Below the pieces are notes generated by a model that worked only from the letters and a program-made list of their open reading frames with translations, did no database searches and was not told where the DNA came from. A stretch of DNA of 64,000 nucleotides, from positions 10,754,863 to 10,818,862 of the forward strand of contig NC_084587.1 of the NCBI RefSeq assembly GCF_033807715.1, read 5' to 3'. This DNA comes from Cololabis saira (Eukaryota; Chordata; Actinopteri; Beloniformes; Belonidae). Made by a program: the position numbers and the translations under genes. Positions 20,745 to 43,691 of the stretch are shown here, in pieces; position 1 is the first letter of the stretch, and every line of letters starts with the position of its first letter.

Positions 20745-22546
20745 CCAACAAAGCATTTAAAATTATTTGCATGTCCTGCGGTGATTTTGTATAACTCCAG
20801 AGCATCATGTGTATGTTTTCTTATGTAGATGCAGTTTTCCATTAAAAAATACATCAATGACAAGTCTTGTTTGCTTTTTTTTCACCATACACAAAAGAGG
20901 ATAAAGACATCAGCAATTTTTGTAAACGTTTAAGCATTTATTTTAAAATAAATATGTCAATGAATTAAGCTAAAGGAAATAAATAACCTTTTTAATCAAA
21001 TAGTGTTTCGACACACACTGTTCAACATACATTTTTTTAAATCGTTTCCAGTGAAGTATAGTTTTCCAGACTGCAGCTTCTCTAGACAAACCACCAGAAT
21101 GATTGACACATTTATCTATCTACTAATGCAGATTATTCTGATGTGCTTGTAAGGTTTTATAAAAATAAAACTGCTTCTTTGTTTCAACACTGTGCATAGC
21201 AGCTGGATGTGCATTTGTTGACACGGTAACTATCAAGATACAGTAAGTTTGTTTTTAACGTCACAGAGGCAGCACGTAGAAGTGGGAGGATGACGCAGAA
21301 AAACTGACAATCTGTTTTTAATTAGCGCCATCTTTAAGGAACATTCTGCAGTTAAGATAAGCTTGGCTCCATCATTACATGGTTAGGTGTGTAAATCTTC
21401 ATCAGGGACATAAAAGGACATGAACTGAAGCAGTTTTGTGTGAGGAAAATATGTGCTTACAAAAAAATTGAAAATGATGTCAGCACTCGGGTAAATTTTT
21501 AACCTTTAACAAGACATAAAAATGTCGTTACAAATGGAGTGTCTCAGAAAAACCAAGATAACAACCTTGAATTGTGTACAAAAAGTGCATAAAAAAAGAC
21601 TTTTCATGCAGGCATCTCCGTTTGATTGCTGCCTGATTTCTTGGCCTCTGCTTCTAACAGTTGCCCTTTTTGTATAAATTATACATTTTTTGACAAAATA
21701 AAATGAACGGAGATGTCTGTACAGTGGTTTCTGTACGAATACAAAGTTAAGATAAATGTAATTTGTCTGTAGGTGCCCTCTCCGCACCGTCAGCTAAGTA
21801 GGGTGGCTTTTGAAAGTTTTGCCAGAGATTTAAATTGCAGTTTATTTTGCTGTAAGTGCTACACTTAATATTCCTTTTTGTTTCAAACACATATTTCATT
21901 CTCACTCAAAACTGATTCAGTTGACATCATTTTGGTCCCTAATGAAAAATTACACTCTTTACCATCTTATAACAAACTTTGGGTCGTTTAAATGCTGACA
22001 TTTTCCTTTAATAGGCAGCGGGCAACAGGAACTGACCTTTGTCATCATTTCATTTCATTTGCGTGAAACAAAATTCATTTTCAATGTATAAATGTCTAAT
22101 TACAGCAGCAGCAGAATTATAACATATCTTATGCTCTCCTTCACGATTAAGACCAAATTTAAGTTCCGGACCGGTTCTTGGTAATAACAATTTTAATGAC
22201 TGCTAAACACTGAAACTGAATGTCAAAAGCATAAATACTTGATCTCTAAGACAGAAATTAGAGCCATAGCCCTTTTGTGCAATTTTTTAGACACGCACTA
22301 AAAAAAGAAATAAGTAAAAATAAGCCTGTGCTACAATGAAGCTGCTGCACGCGGACGCTGGAGGCAGCAGTTGTGTCAGTCGCACAAGTCCTTTGTTTAG
22401 GTGACGTTTTAAAGGTGGAAGTACATGAAAATATCAGAGAGCACATAAGAATAAGTTCCCTTTTGTTTGGTCACAGTTGCGTCTTTTTTTTCTTAAATGT
22501 TACGAGACAAGCGACTAGCTTCTGGAAGACTTTGCGTGTCCTGATT
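20745..22546 (-). other. sod3-ccdc149 convergent intergenic / ccdc149 3' UTR
   Basis: No ORF or clear repeat. The right part is presumably ccdc149 3' UTR, since the stop codon is at 22547. I cannot set the exact polyadenylation site. Confidence 0.4.
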
Positions 22547-32532
<9,986 letters not shown>

Positions 32533-32681
32533 CTCACCTTGCAGCAGGTGTAAGGTTGAAGAAAACGCTAGTTGAGTTTCACCTAAGCATCACTGCGTTG
32601 CTGAATTTAGAGACATTTTAGATCACCGAAAACGCCAACACGGATTATCTGCTGGAGAAGTACGGAGAACATCACTTCCGC

Positions 32682-32705
32682 ACACGTGACGTCGGTGTGA
32701 CGTCA
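32682..32705 (-). promoter_or_regulatory. ccdc149 proximal promoter: ETS and CRE-like sites
   Basis: CGGAAGTG (minus strand, about 32673-32680), CACGTGACGTC at about 32683-32693 and a perfect TGACGTCA at 32698-32705 lie 140-175 bases upstream of the start codon in CpG-containing sequence. No TATA box is evident. Binding is inferred. Confidence 0.45.
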
Positions 32706-32750
32706 CGACGCATTCACTGACGGTCGTTAAACAAACCCACCCTCTTCTCA

Positions 32751-32790
32751 AGCCTGATTTATGGTTCCGCGTTAAATCGACGGCGTTGAT
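32751..32790 (+). mobile_element. GC-rich palindromic MITE, half copy 3
   Basis: AGCCTGATTTATGGTTCCGC GTTAAATCGACGG matches one terminus of the family only. L1-like sequence follows. Confidence 0.6.
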
Positions 32791-33165
32791 ATTAGCTAAT
32801 TTATTATTGACTCTTTCACTTTAGATTTTAATTTACATTGGGAAAATTTTGTTTTTGGTTTCCATTGTTACCCTAAGAAAGAAGGAAAATGTTACTTTTT
32901 GATAATTCTGTTTTTATTTCTTGCCAAATTTCATATTCATAAGAGTAAATGTTCAAAGAAAACCTCTTGCTTTTATGTTTTCCAGAAAGAAATGGAACTT
33001 TACTTAAAACTAATCACTAAATCAACAAATGAAAAGGCTTGTGTAATATGTATAATCTTCTTGAATAACGAACATCACCCCTGGCACATGTTCTGTATTC
33101 TATTTGTATACTGTTCCTGTATACTATTCTGTGATAATTCTTTTAAATAAAGTTTAGAAAAAAAA
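32791..33165 (+). mobile_element. L1/Tx1-like LINE 3' remnant
   Basis: The frame reads FLFLAKFHIHKSKCSKK and FQKEMELYLKLITKS, the extreme C-terminus of L1-like ORF2, followed by an AATAAAG-A-run tail at 33147-33166. Confidence 0.7.
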
Positions 33166-33545
33166 GGCAAGTTTATTTATATAGCACAATTCAACACAAG
33201 GTAATTCAAAGTGCTTTACATCAACATTAAAAGCGGCAAGACATAATTAGACAGTAAATAACAAATAAAATGAAATAAAATTATGAGAAAAGAAGGTAAA
33301 ATAATAAAAAGCACAAGTTGCTGAAAACTAAGGGCAGTAGAGTACCGCAGGTACACATCTCATTCACGGTTTTCAGAAAGTATTTTGATTTAAGAGTACG
33401 CTTAAATAACAAATAAATGAAATAAAATGATAAGAAAAGAGGTAAAATAATAAAAAGCACAAGATGTTAAAAATAAGGGCAGTAGAGTACAGCAGGTAAG
33501 TATTTAATTTAGGAGTACGCTTCAGTAAACAGTATAGTATTTATT
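33166..33545 (-). mobile_element. LINE/SINE 3' tail (L2-like), minus strand
   Basis: GGCAAGTTTATTTATATAGC and AATTCAAAGTGCTTTACATC form a widespread fish repeat terminus read on the minus strand. It is followed by an AAAATAATAAAAAGCACAAG motif occurring twice (about 33298 and 33438). Confidence 0.55.
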
Positions 33546-33699
33546 GGAATAAAGTGTGGCTTTCGCCATACAATTTCTTTTTGACCCATACAGTTAAGGG
33601 AATTTCATTGAGAATTCTGCACGAGGTTTTTTAACCACTATGATACCTACATAGACTTAAAAGTGATCACTTTTTGTGATGTCCACAGGGAAACAATTA

Positions 33700-34062
33700 T
33701 ACATTTATTTTGGTATTTATTGCCCATGTACAAAACGTCTCTGGACTAAACTTTCACGTTTTGTTATATTTTTTTTACTTTGGGAAAATGTTTTATTTGG
33801 TCATACAGCTTGTGACAGAAGGAAACACCTCACTTTTATATAATTAACCTTCTATTTATTTTGTCAAAATTTCTCATACATAAATCCAAATTCTCTAATC
33901 AATTCCACAGAATTAATGTTATATGTAACATTACATTTCCTCGATAACGGCACAAAGAAAGCCTTAAAAACCTCTCGACTTTTCAAATAGTTTAATTTAT
34001 TTGTATAAACCTGGTGTACTTTCCTTTTATTTTCTAACAGATCCCTGGCATTTTGTGTAAGG
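33700..34062 (+). mobile_element. Second L1-like LINE 3' remnant, decayed
   Basis: Broken frames give FILSKFLIHKSKFSNQFH, similar to the L1 C-terminus at 32791-33165, but with several stops. It is older than its neighbour. Confidence 0.5.
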
Positions 34063-34469
34063 GAATACTCAAGTTGTATTCATTTTCATTTTCTCCATGC
34101 TGATTTTTTTTGTTCCTTTTCAGCTTGTTGTATGCCATGTTCTGTTATGTATGTATGTTATACTTTGGTGTTGGTTATATTTTTTCACTTGGCTTGTTAA
34201 ACAGTAAGTCATTGGTAAAGTGCATTAGAAATGTAACATAGTAATAATTCATCTGTGCTAATATTCCAAGACATGATATTATTTAATTTTTGACAAACTA
34301 GTTCATTCATGGCATCTTAGCCATGCCAAAATTAATCCAATGAAGGAATTTGCTTTTCCCACTACCAGAGACATATTTCTGATGGTGCAAAGAGATTTGT
34401 AAACTTGTAAAACACTGCAAATAAATATATTTTGGTCTGAGCTACATACAAGAAGTAAACAAAAGGAAA

Positions 34470-34532
34470 CTCGGCACCAAGCGTCTTTGAGATCTTTTAA
34501 AAGCGCTCTATAAATAAAATTGATTATTATTA
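34470..34532 (+). mobile_element. Short L2-like LINE tail
   Basis: AAAGCGCTCTATAAATAAAA then (ATT)n is the canonical L2-type 3' terminus. Confidence 0.55.
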
Positions 34533-34542
34533 TTATTCTGAG

Positions 34543-35407
34543 CTACAATGCTACAGACAAAATAATATAATGGAGAATGATTTTTATAGGTTGAAAAGAA
34601 TATTTTGCAGATTTTTTCATTGGTTTCCAATCATAATTGACTGGTGCTGTTGACCCGGGCCTTGACCGATCTCCATGGAGCTTGGGTTCATTGATCTTAT
34701 GGTCTGCATGTTTTAGGTCAGATACCTGTCCTCCCCCTCTGCATTTATCTGGACTTGGGACCAGCTCAGAAAAACACATGACCTGTGAACCCCTGAGACT
34801 ATCGTCTAAAGCGAGCGACTGCTCCATCAGATATTCCTTCTCTAAATTTTTGCTCCTCCAAATCTGCCCAACTCTCTTCAAGTTGTTTATTATGTTTTAT
34901 TATGCAAAATGTTTTTCACCTGTAGCCCCCTTCCCTTCTCTCTCTGCAGTTGTTGAAGACCTTCCTCCATTTCAATCTTTGTCTCATGTCTTTGACTTTT
35001 TCATTTTTCCCTCATGTTCTTTGCGGTCTTCCACCAGATTTATTTGAATGTCAAAAACATTTCTTTGCTCAATTTCCATTTTTTTTTCTGGTTCTCCATC
35101 GTAATTAGTTCCATTTCAGTATTTTCTAGATCTATATTTTGCCGTATGGGTTCCAAGTATCTTCTTTGGTCATCCAAGTTCATGTTTTCTGCTTCCAGCA
35201 AATCAGTTTCCTCTTGCTCATGTTGTGCATTGCACCGTTCATTCTCTCTTTGTTGTCTGCAAAGATCATAGGGGATGTAGGACAAACTATAGTATTGCAA
35301 GGGCATATAAATTCCAGCGTTTCTCTCAGATTCATGTTTTGAGCCTTTTCAGTAATCAACCCAGCTAAGACGTTCAAGTATATCCGTTTGTGCAATCTAA
35401 TTTTCAA
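34543..35407 (-). pseudogene. Decayed coiled-coil reading frame, unidentified
   Basis: Minus-strand frames in order give QRENERCNAQHEQEETDLLE and MENQKKKWKLSKEM (35306-35040), then NLVEDRKEHEGKMKKSK in the next frame (about 35040-34970), QRHETKIEMEEGLQQLQREK in another (about 34970-34900), and a 112-codon frame at 34881-34543. Frameshifts and stops separate them. The highly charged, heptad-like composition suggests a former coiled-coil protein or the coiled part of a retrocopy. I cannot name the parent gene. Confidence 0.4.
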
Positions 35408-35448
35408 AGTAGTTTAAATAAATAAGGAAGTCCCCGGTACTTATAGCC

Positions 35449-36089
35449 CAGGGGTCGGCAACCCAAAATGTTGAAATTGGACCCAAAACACAAAAAACAA
35501 ATATGTCTGGAGCCGCAAAAAATGAAGAGTCTTGTATCAGCCTTAGAATGAAGGCAACACATGCTGCATGTAGCTATATTAGTTAGAACTGGGGAAATAT
35601 ATATTTTTTTTTTCATTATGCACAGAAAAAAGTTGAAATGTCGAGAAAAAAGTTGAAATTGTCAAGATTAATGTTGAAGTACAATCTTGAGAAAAAAGTC
35701 GAAATGTCGAAAAAAAAAAGTCGAAATGTCCAGAAAAAAGTCAAAATGTTGAGAAAAAAGTAGAAATATCGAGATTAATGTTGAAGTACAATCTCGAGGA
35801 AAAAAGTTGAAATGATGAGAAAAAAATCGAAATGTCAAGAAAAAGGTCAAAATTTCGAGAAAAAAGTCAAAATGTCGAGATAAAAAAAAGGAAAGGAAAA
35901 GGGAAGAAAAGAAGATAAAAAAGAAGAAAAAATAAAAGAAAAAAAGAGAAAAAAACAGAAAAAAGGGGAAAAAAAAGGAAAAAAAAAAGAAGAAAAAAGG
36001 TCAAACATTTTTGAAAAAGCTCCAGGGAGCCACTAGGGCGGCGCTAAAGAGCCACATGCGGCTCTAGAGCCGCGGGTTACCGACCCCTG
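35449..36089. mobile_element. Non-autonomous hAT element, copy C
   Basis: CAGGGGTCGGCAACCC and GGGTTACCGACCCCTG termini, with a perfect 8-bp duplication TTATAGCC (35441-35448 and 36090-36097). Same orientation and purine-rich core as copy B. It lies between ccdc149 and lgi2. Confidence 0.9.
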
Positions 36090-36097
36090 TTATAGCC

Positions 36098-37629
36098 ATA
36101 TGACAACACTCACCCGTGATCGCCACAGTGAGCCGTGGTTGAGAGCCACGCACATAGAGTTGGTTCAATGGTCTTTAATGGATCCCTGTGAGCACATTAT
36201 TACGTTAGAAGTTCTATATGAGCGAAAACCCACTTCTTTATTATTACCTCGGCATTGGTTTAGTTGTAAGTCATAAGAGAACTGCTGTGAGAAGGGCATG
36301 AATTGATATTTTTTTCCCAACATCTGAATAGATGATGAAAAACATAACTTGTATTCGATAGTATTTGATGCATTTAATCAAATAAATTGTTTATAAAATG
36401 ATACAGCTTAACTAAGACATCATTCTATTGTTATTAGTTTGAAAAAAGAACAATTTTTTCAAACCTTAAACAAATTTCAACAGGGAATAAAAAGCATTTA
36501 AAACATATATAAAAAACAAAAACACATTTGAAAATATTGTCATCAAAGCAGCTTTTCAGGCTTTATAAAACTGACATAATATGTCACTGTAACGAACACT
36601 TTTTGCATAGGAACTAACAGTAGGTCTTCTGCTTCTATTAATCAGACACTAAGCTGCATATATGCAAACTAGCTATGAATACTGCACATGTGAACTCATA
36701 TTTATGTTCTGTATCCTGTTATCCTTTGATGGAAAAGAAACCTGCCCTTTTTAATTGCCAGCCATACCACAGAGGTTAGTTGGATGAGATGGATTTATCT
36801 TCTCTGATAACTACTCATTTTACAGCATTTTTAAAAATAGGCCACGGCTCCGGGTTTGTTCATACAATGTCTTCTGTCTGTGCATTTACACCAGTTTGAG
36901 TAACATTGAAGGATGACTTGTACAGACTTAACACCGCAGCAAATAGAAGTGGCCGGTCCAAAATGTCATTTTTATACACTAGCTGTACGGACACCAAGGC
37001 TTACAATAGTGATTTATTTTAATAGGCTGATTACTCCCAGGGATAACAATAATTTCCATTTTGCAGCAAACAAATATTCTGTTCTCACTCAAAATTGCCT
37101 AAATTACAGTATTTTAGTATTTAATGAATGTTTACAATGTTTTAAAAGCTAATATTAGACTTAGGGCCATTTTAACTCCATCATTTTCCTTTAATCTTCC
37201 AGGCGCAGCATAAAGATTCACATATGATGGACTTGGAGCTTATACGTTTTTCACTACCTGTATTGGATGGTCATGCTATATACTCTAACAGCCATTGCAT
37301 AAATAAGCACTCTTCTCCTCAAGCATTGTTAGATTGTCAGGATTAGAATAAGTCAACATTTTTAAGTATATGCCAGATTTGTCACAGCATTATTTTCATG
37401 CAACTTCATTTCAAACAATGCCTTGATCAGTTTTTCAGGCCTCAGCTTCAAGTTAACAAGCTCTGGTATTGTATCAGTCATTTCTTCTACGCTGCTTTAC
37501 ATTTCTAGTATTTGCATAACCTTGCAAAACTTTTTGCCTTAAGAAAAATCATATATTGCGCTGCATAAGTAAGATTATTTAGCACACGAGACTCCTTTGT
37601 AGCATACACACATTACTGTGATCAGTCAT
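36098..37629 (-). other. lgi2 downstream region / 3' UTR
   Basis: AT-rich with no ORF or recognised repeat. Its right part should be lgi2 3' UTR. The polyadenylation site cannot be fixed by eye. Confidence 0.4.
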
Positions 37630-40600
37630 TTACAAGCTTAGATCTATATATATATGCTCAAAAACCATTGATTTCCCCTTGAGACTGGAGGAGAAGATGA
37701 AACTCCTCCGGTCAGTGGTCACCACAGTGAATGACCGAGGTGACTGCACATAAATATCCTTGAACTTGTGATATGTTTTGGTCTCGGCATCCCAGAGGTG
37801 GATCTGAGTGAAAGAGTAATCGCTACCAAGAGCAAGGTAGTGTCTGTCCTCGAAGGTGAAAGGCTGGAGGACCATTGCTCCTCGAGAGGGAAGAGCCTGC
37901 ACCTCAGTGAACACTTTACCGGCCCACTTGAGGACTTTGGAGTCACCGATGTAACAGGCGAGGGCCAGATACAAGTCACCCTCCAGGCGAAAAGCTTTCA
38001 CTGCCACCACGTCGTCAACTTTGGGGATTTCAATGTGAAGTATGAACTTCAGGGTGCTCTTGTTCCACAGGTAGATAACGGGCGCCTGGGAGCGACTGGC
38101 TAAAATTAGATAGCTCTTCCCATCCACCTCGACAAACTCGGCATCTGTGTCACGAAACCATTCATGGAGAAACTGGTAGGAATGAAAACCGGTCTCGTTG
38201 CGGTCTGATTGGTCAGTCCATTTGTAGAGGGTAGACATGCCTGCCTTTGAGCTGTCCACGATCACAAAATACCAGTCACCGTCCATGTGAAAGGTCTCAA
38301 TGTCATTCGGTTTTGAGATGTTGAAGACCTCGATTGTTTGAAACTTGGTGAACTTATTTTGTTGTTCATCAAGCTTGTAAATGTGGGAACCTCCAAAGAG
38401 CTGGGTGACTATCATCAACACATGGTTTTCAATCAGAACTGACTTGCATCCAACAACGGATTTCCCTACGAAGAAAACAAAAAGCTTTTAGTGGCGATAC
38501 AACTCAGAATATGAAGCTTTTTCAGATGATTTTCATATTTTGTATGAAAAGACCAAAAACCAACAACAAATCCATCTTTTAGCACTTCTCAACCTAGCTT
38601 GCTATGACATGGAAACAACACATTGAATACATTAAAGGAAAAATTTCAAAATCACTCGCAATCCTGTATAAATCCAGAAATGTACTGAATTCCAAGGCCT
38701 TGCATTTGATCTACTACTCATTGATTGTTCCCTATTTATCTTCTGTGTGGAATAGTGGGGATCCACCTTTAAAACCACCTTAAATTCGATAATAAAACTT
38801 CAAAAACGAGCCATACGTATCATCAATAAGGCTGATTACTACGCTCACACAGATCCACTTTTTCTAAATTCTCATGTTATTAAATTTTATGATTTGTTTT
38901 ATTATAAAATCATGCAAATTATGTTCAGAGCAAAATCAAAAATGCTCCCTGACTCAATACAGAGGTTCTTTTCAATTCAGGAAACTCCCTATAATCTTAG
39001 AGGTGTCTGCAATTTTACTGTACAAAAAGCTAAAAAAGGTATGAAAAGGAGACGTGTCTCCATTACTGGAGTTAAATTCTGGAATGATGCCAACATAAAT
39101 TTAAAAACATGTCATTCTCTTTTGGTTTTTAAGAAAATGGTTTGTAAAGCTATTTTTAAAGCTTATAAGTGCAATTGACTATCTGTAAATGTTTCTTTGC
39201 TTTTCTATTGTTTCTTTGCCTTTTGTTGTTTCTTTGCTTTTCTGTTGTTTCTTTGCTTTTCTATTTTCTTTTTGGTTTTCTGGAGGTCGGTAGCCACAAA
39301 AAGAAAGTTGGTACTATAGGATAGGCTTTTATAAGCAGTTTGCTTCAGCCTATGCCTTTTCAGTCATTGTTCAACACATTTTTGGTTTTGTATGAAATGT
39401 TAATGCTGTGCACAATGTTTTTTTTGGTGTTGTGTTTTGTGTTGTCATGACTGAATAAACTTCATTCAACTTCAACTTCAACATTTCTCATCCAAATTAT
39501 CTTATTCATGAAGATATTCATCCTTAAACATTGTTTAATGGCATTAATTCATTCTCTAAGTGTTACGTAGCTGTATCAGTGCATGGAAAGGTCTTAAAAA
39601 CCGCACTAGAGGGAGATATTTTTTCCCTCATGCTGTAGGATTCTTGATACACCCATATCTGTACTCTTCTTGCCTCACTTTTCTAAAATAAGTAAAAGAA
39701 TATTTGCCTCTTCAAACAAAGAATGAGCATCTGTCTTGCCCTCCACTGTTATTTACAGGTGAGCAGACCATCAATAACCCTATCCTTTCATTAGAATAAA
39801 CGAGGAGCTATAATGATGTTTTAGACAGGGGGTTGTACCATAATGTACTGTGTGAGAAATACAATGTGCTCTTTGTGCATTAAAGCATATATGCAACTTG
39901 AGTGTAATATAAAATAGAGTAAAAAACGAATTCCTGAAAGACGTTTAGACACAATGAGACATCAGTTGTGCTTTTACATTGACTCATACCGCTCATACCG
40001 CACAGCTATGGTTTTTCCACTTTCCTAGGTAATGCTCAGAGTGCTGCCGGGTAGGGCAATTATCTCTTTATGTTCGGCTTATTTGATTTATACAACCAAA
40101 GTTAAGGCTTCTATTGAGCACTTAGAGGAAGAAATCTCCATTTTAGGCTTCCATCCAAGTTGGCTCATTGTAAGTTGTAAGTCAAGTCTAATATTCTAAC
40201 AAAGTCCCATGACAAGTTTTTAAAACTTTTAAGACTTTTGGGCTCTGTGTTGGCTTCCCTAACTCTTCCAAAAAGCCTGCAGAACCCACGAGCAAGGGAA
40301 GAACAAACTGTGTTGCACATTTAGTGCAGGCAGTATTTCTAGCACAAAAATACAATACTTGTGGAACTGCCTCAGAATAAATGAATGCATACTATTGAAT
40401 ATAAAGCAATACATCTCTACATTTATGATCCTGTAGTCTTGAAGATTTGAATGTCATTGACGGTTCATGAAAGTTGTAGGTACATTGGGCTTTGACTATG
40501 CACAGAATCCTTGTTTTCCTATTTTTTTCATGGCATGTATTGAATGAAAGACAGAATGAATTACTGAGTGTTGTCAAACCTGTTATATTGTCAAACTTTC

Positions 40601-43600
40601 TGAAATTCAATTCAATGTGATCCCATTCCATGACCACGCAGCTGTTGGAGTTCGGGGCAGCCATCGCCACAAAGATGTCCTCTTTAAAGGAGAAGATGTC
40701 CGATGACATGGACTGAATGGGAATGGACTGATGACGCACAAAGTCTGTGAAATGCAGACAAAAACACAAACTGCTAGTTTTGCAGATCCAGGTATCAGAG
40801 ACCAAACTTCTTACATTAATGTTTCAAGTACTGCAAAACCCTCATCAGTGGTCACTTTTTTGCAGCAGCGGCCTTACCATATCCAGAAATGATTTTCAAC
40901 CACTGCTCATCACCGTTTTGCTGGGAGAGCATTAGGTCTTAGTTTCATGAGTGTTAGTCCAAAAAAATGTATCATTACTGCAAACAACTGTTCAGTGCCT
41001 GTCCCTAAAGTCTAGTGACTAGCAGAGTAATGAAATACTTCCATGCCAGTAGAAGAGAAGACAACGGTGATGCATGCAAGAGGCGATGGTGACAAAATGA
41101 ACATTTTTGGGTAGTGTATGATGGGATTTTTTTTTTTTTATTCTAAAAAAATGTGCCATGTCTCTAAAAAGATTGAAAAACTGTGATACAGTATACATGC
41201 TATCCGGAGCAAGTATACTCTGACACATTCATAATGGTGTCCCATTGGACACTTTAGAAACATACAAGTATTAGAACTTGTATGTTAGAACTGTTAGAAC
41301 TTTTCATCATCAAATATACGTATGTAATATAATTTACAAACCTTAAAATATCCAAATTTCAAACATGTTTTAAAGTCAATTGCAGATCTGAAATGATATA
41401 TCAAATATCTTTTTGTGACCACACCAGTGTGAGCCAAGTATTTTTCATGTTTTGTCCTGTCATCTTAATTTTTTGTATTTCAGATCTGCAATTGACTTTA
41501 AAACATGTTTGAAGTTTGGATATTTTAAGGTTTGTAAAGATTTTTTACAGCATGAAGAAAAGGACCCTATGTCTATGTCTACAAAAAGCTTTTTAGAGGA
41601 ATAGTTATTAATATACATTGATTCTATTTGTTTTTTTGGGCCTAAAATCATACATGCTCATGTGCTGTTAAATTATTAAACCATTTCACTAATGTACTTT
41701 TCTTTATCCTGACAATTCTGGCAATAATTTCATTTTTTGCTTTTACTACTACGCCTTGTGTTCCTTCTGACAGTGGGACTGCCAATGGAAATTAGCCTTT
41801 TGGCTACAATTGGGTGCATTTACATTTTTAAAATGTTAATTAATGTACATTTTCCCTCTATAACAAATAAATGAGAAATGAAATTAAATGAAATGAATAA
41901 CTAGTGTACTCATGAGCGCCTTTGATGATGCACTTGCTCTTTACCTGTAGAAATACATTCACCCGGAGGAATAGGAAGGTCATTGAGTCGTTTGCCCTTC
42001 ATGTCACTGGGGCCTGCACACATGACATCTGATACTGTGGCATTCGTGTTTTTCAGCCAGGTCATCAACCACTTGTTCTCACAATTGCACTGGAAAGAGT
42101 TTCCTCGCAGATCCCTGATGCATGAAAGCAAGAATCATCAGCAGTGAAAGACAAATGAGAAACTGCATGTGCAGAAAAAAATGCAAAGGTTTTCCTGTGT
42201 TTAACTGAATTTTTTTTAATAGTTATATCACACTATTATTGATTTATCATTGCCAAATGTCTAGGTCTGAGTCAGTTCACTTTGGAAAGCATTATGGAAA
42301 AAGGAGATGTATCCTATTTCTCTCTCAGAAACACACACAAACACACACACATACACACACACACTGCTGACACCACAACTGCTTACTCACAGTTCCAGCA
42401 ATGAATCCAAGTCGAAGAAGAGATCTCTTGGCAGAAACCTCATCTCGTTATTTGCAAGGGAGCTGAGCCAGACGCACAGGGAGACAATAAAAATCAGTTC
42501 CTGCCTTTCCTCAATCTCTCTTTAAAGTTGCTGTATCATTTTCTCCTCCCTAGGAAATATGAAATGTGATACTCTTTGCAATTGGTAAAGAGAAGGAAAC
42601 CAGACTTACAGATGAGTCAGAGCTCGCAGACCCCGCAAAGCATTTTTGGTGATTGTATTAATCTTGTTTCTTTCAATAAACCTGTAGTTTACCATTGTGA
42701 ACATACAAAGAAATACAACACAGTTATGACACATCAGATAGCAAATGTGGCTTTAGTGATTGACATGGGTAGCTCAGGGTTGTGAATAGTCGTGCACAAA
42801 TGCAGTGAATTTATAAAAGAAAATAATGTACGTCTGTGATTTGTTTGCCTTCTGATACTTACAAATACTCAAGGTGGGAAAGACCAGAAAAGGCGTCATC
42901 TTTAATTGTAGTCAAAGAATTGGCATTGAGAAGCCTGTAAAGAGAAACCAACTGTGAAATGAAGCTGAACCTTTGGTTGTTTTGCTTATTCTCCAACTCA
43001 GGGAATCACAACCAAATAGTTTGATTTTGAGTTTTTTTATTTCGGTCCATTTGGGTACAACATAATACAACATAAAGAAAGGTCCAATATATTAAATGGC
43101 ACCAAAAAGGTATAGGCTGAAGCCAAGGCTTATTATGCCTACCCTATTATGAACCTCGACTCAGGAGGTTTTATACAAAACAAAACTAATAATTTGGGTT
43201 CAAACATTGAAAAATAATGGATATATTGGAAAAGTAACAGATGTATCTAGACAAGAAGCAAAGACAAAAAAAAACAAAGATGAAAACAAAACAAAAAACA
43301 TACTATAAATTGCAAGGAGTGATAAATTAAGTGGTTCTTGGCAAGAGGTTAAGAGTAGGGTATGTAAAAAAAAAAAAGTTTTTTAACATACCATGGCTTA
43401 CAAATAGTTTGCATTATCAAATCTATGTAAACCCCCTACCATTCGTTGTGTTTGTGCTGCATTGTCTGATCAGCAAAGCACATTAATATCAATAATCTAT
43501 GAAGAAACAACGTTTCCGAGCAATATTAAAGGCACTTACAGCAGCTGAAGAGAAGGCATAAGTGAAAACACCCCTTCAGTGATTTCCGCAATGGATCCGT

Positions 43601-43650
43601 TTACTATGCTTCTGTTGGGAGAAGCACAAAAAAAGGACACGTTAATACAC

Positions 43651-43691
<41 letters not shown>

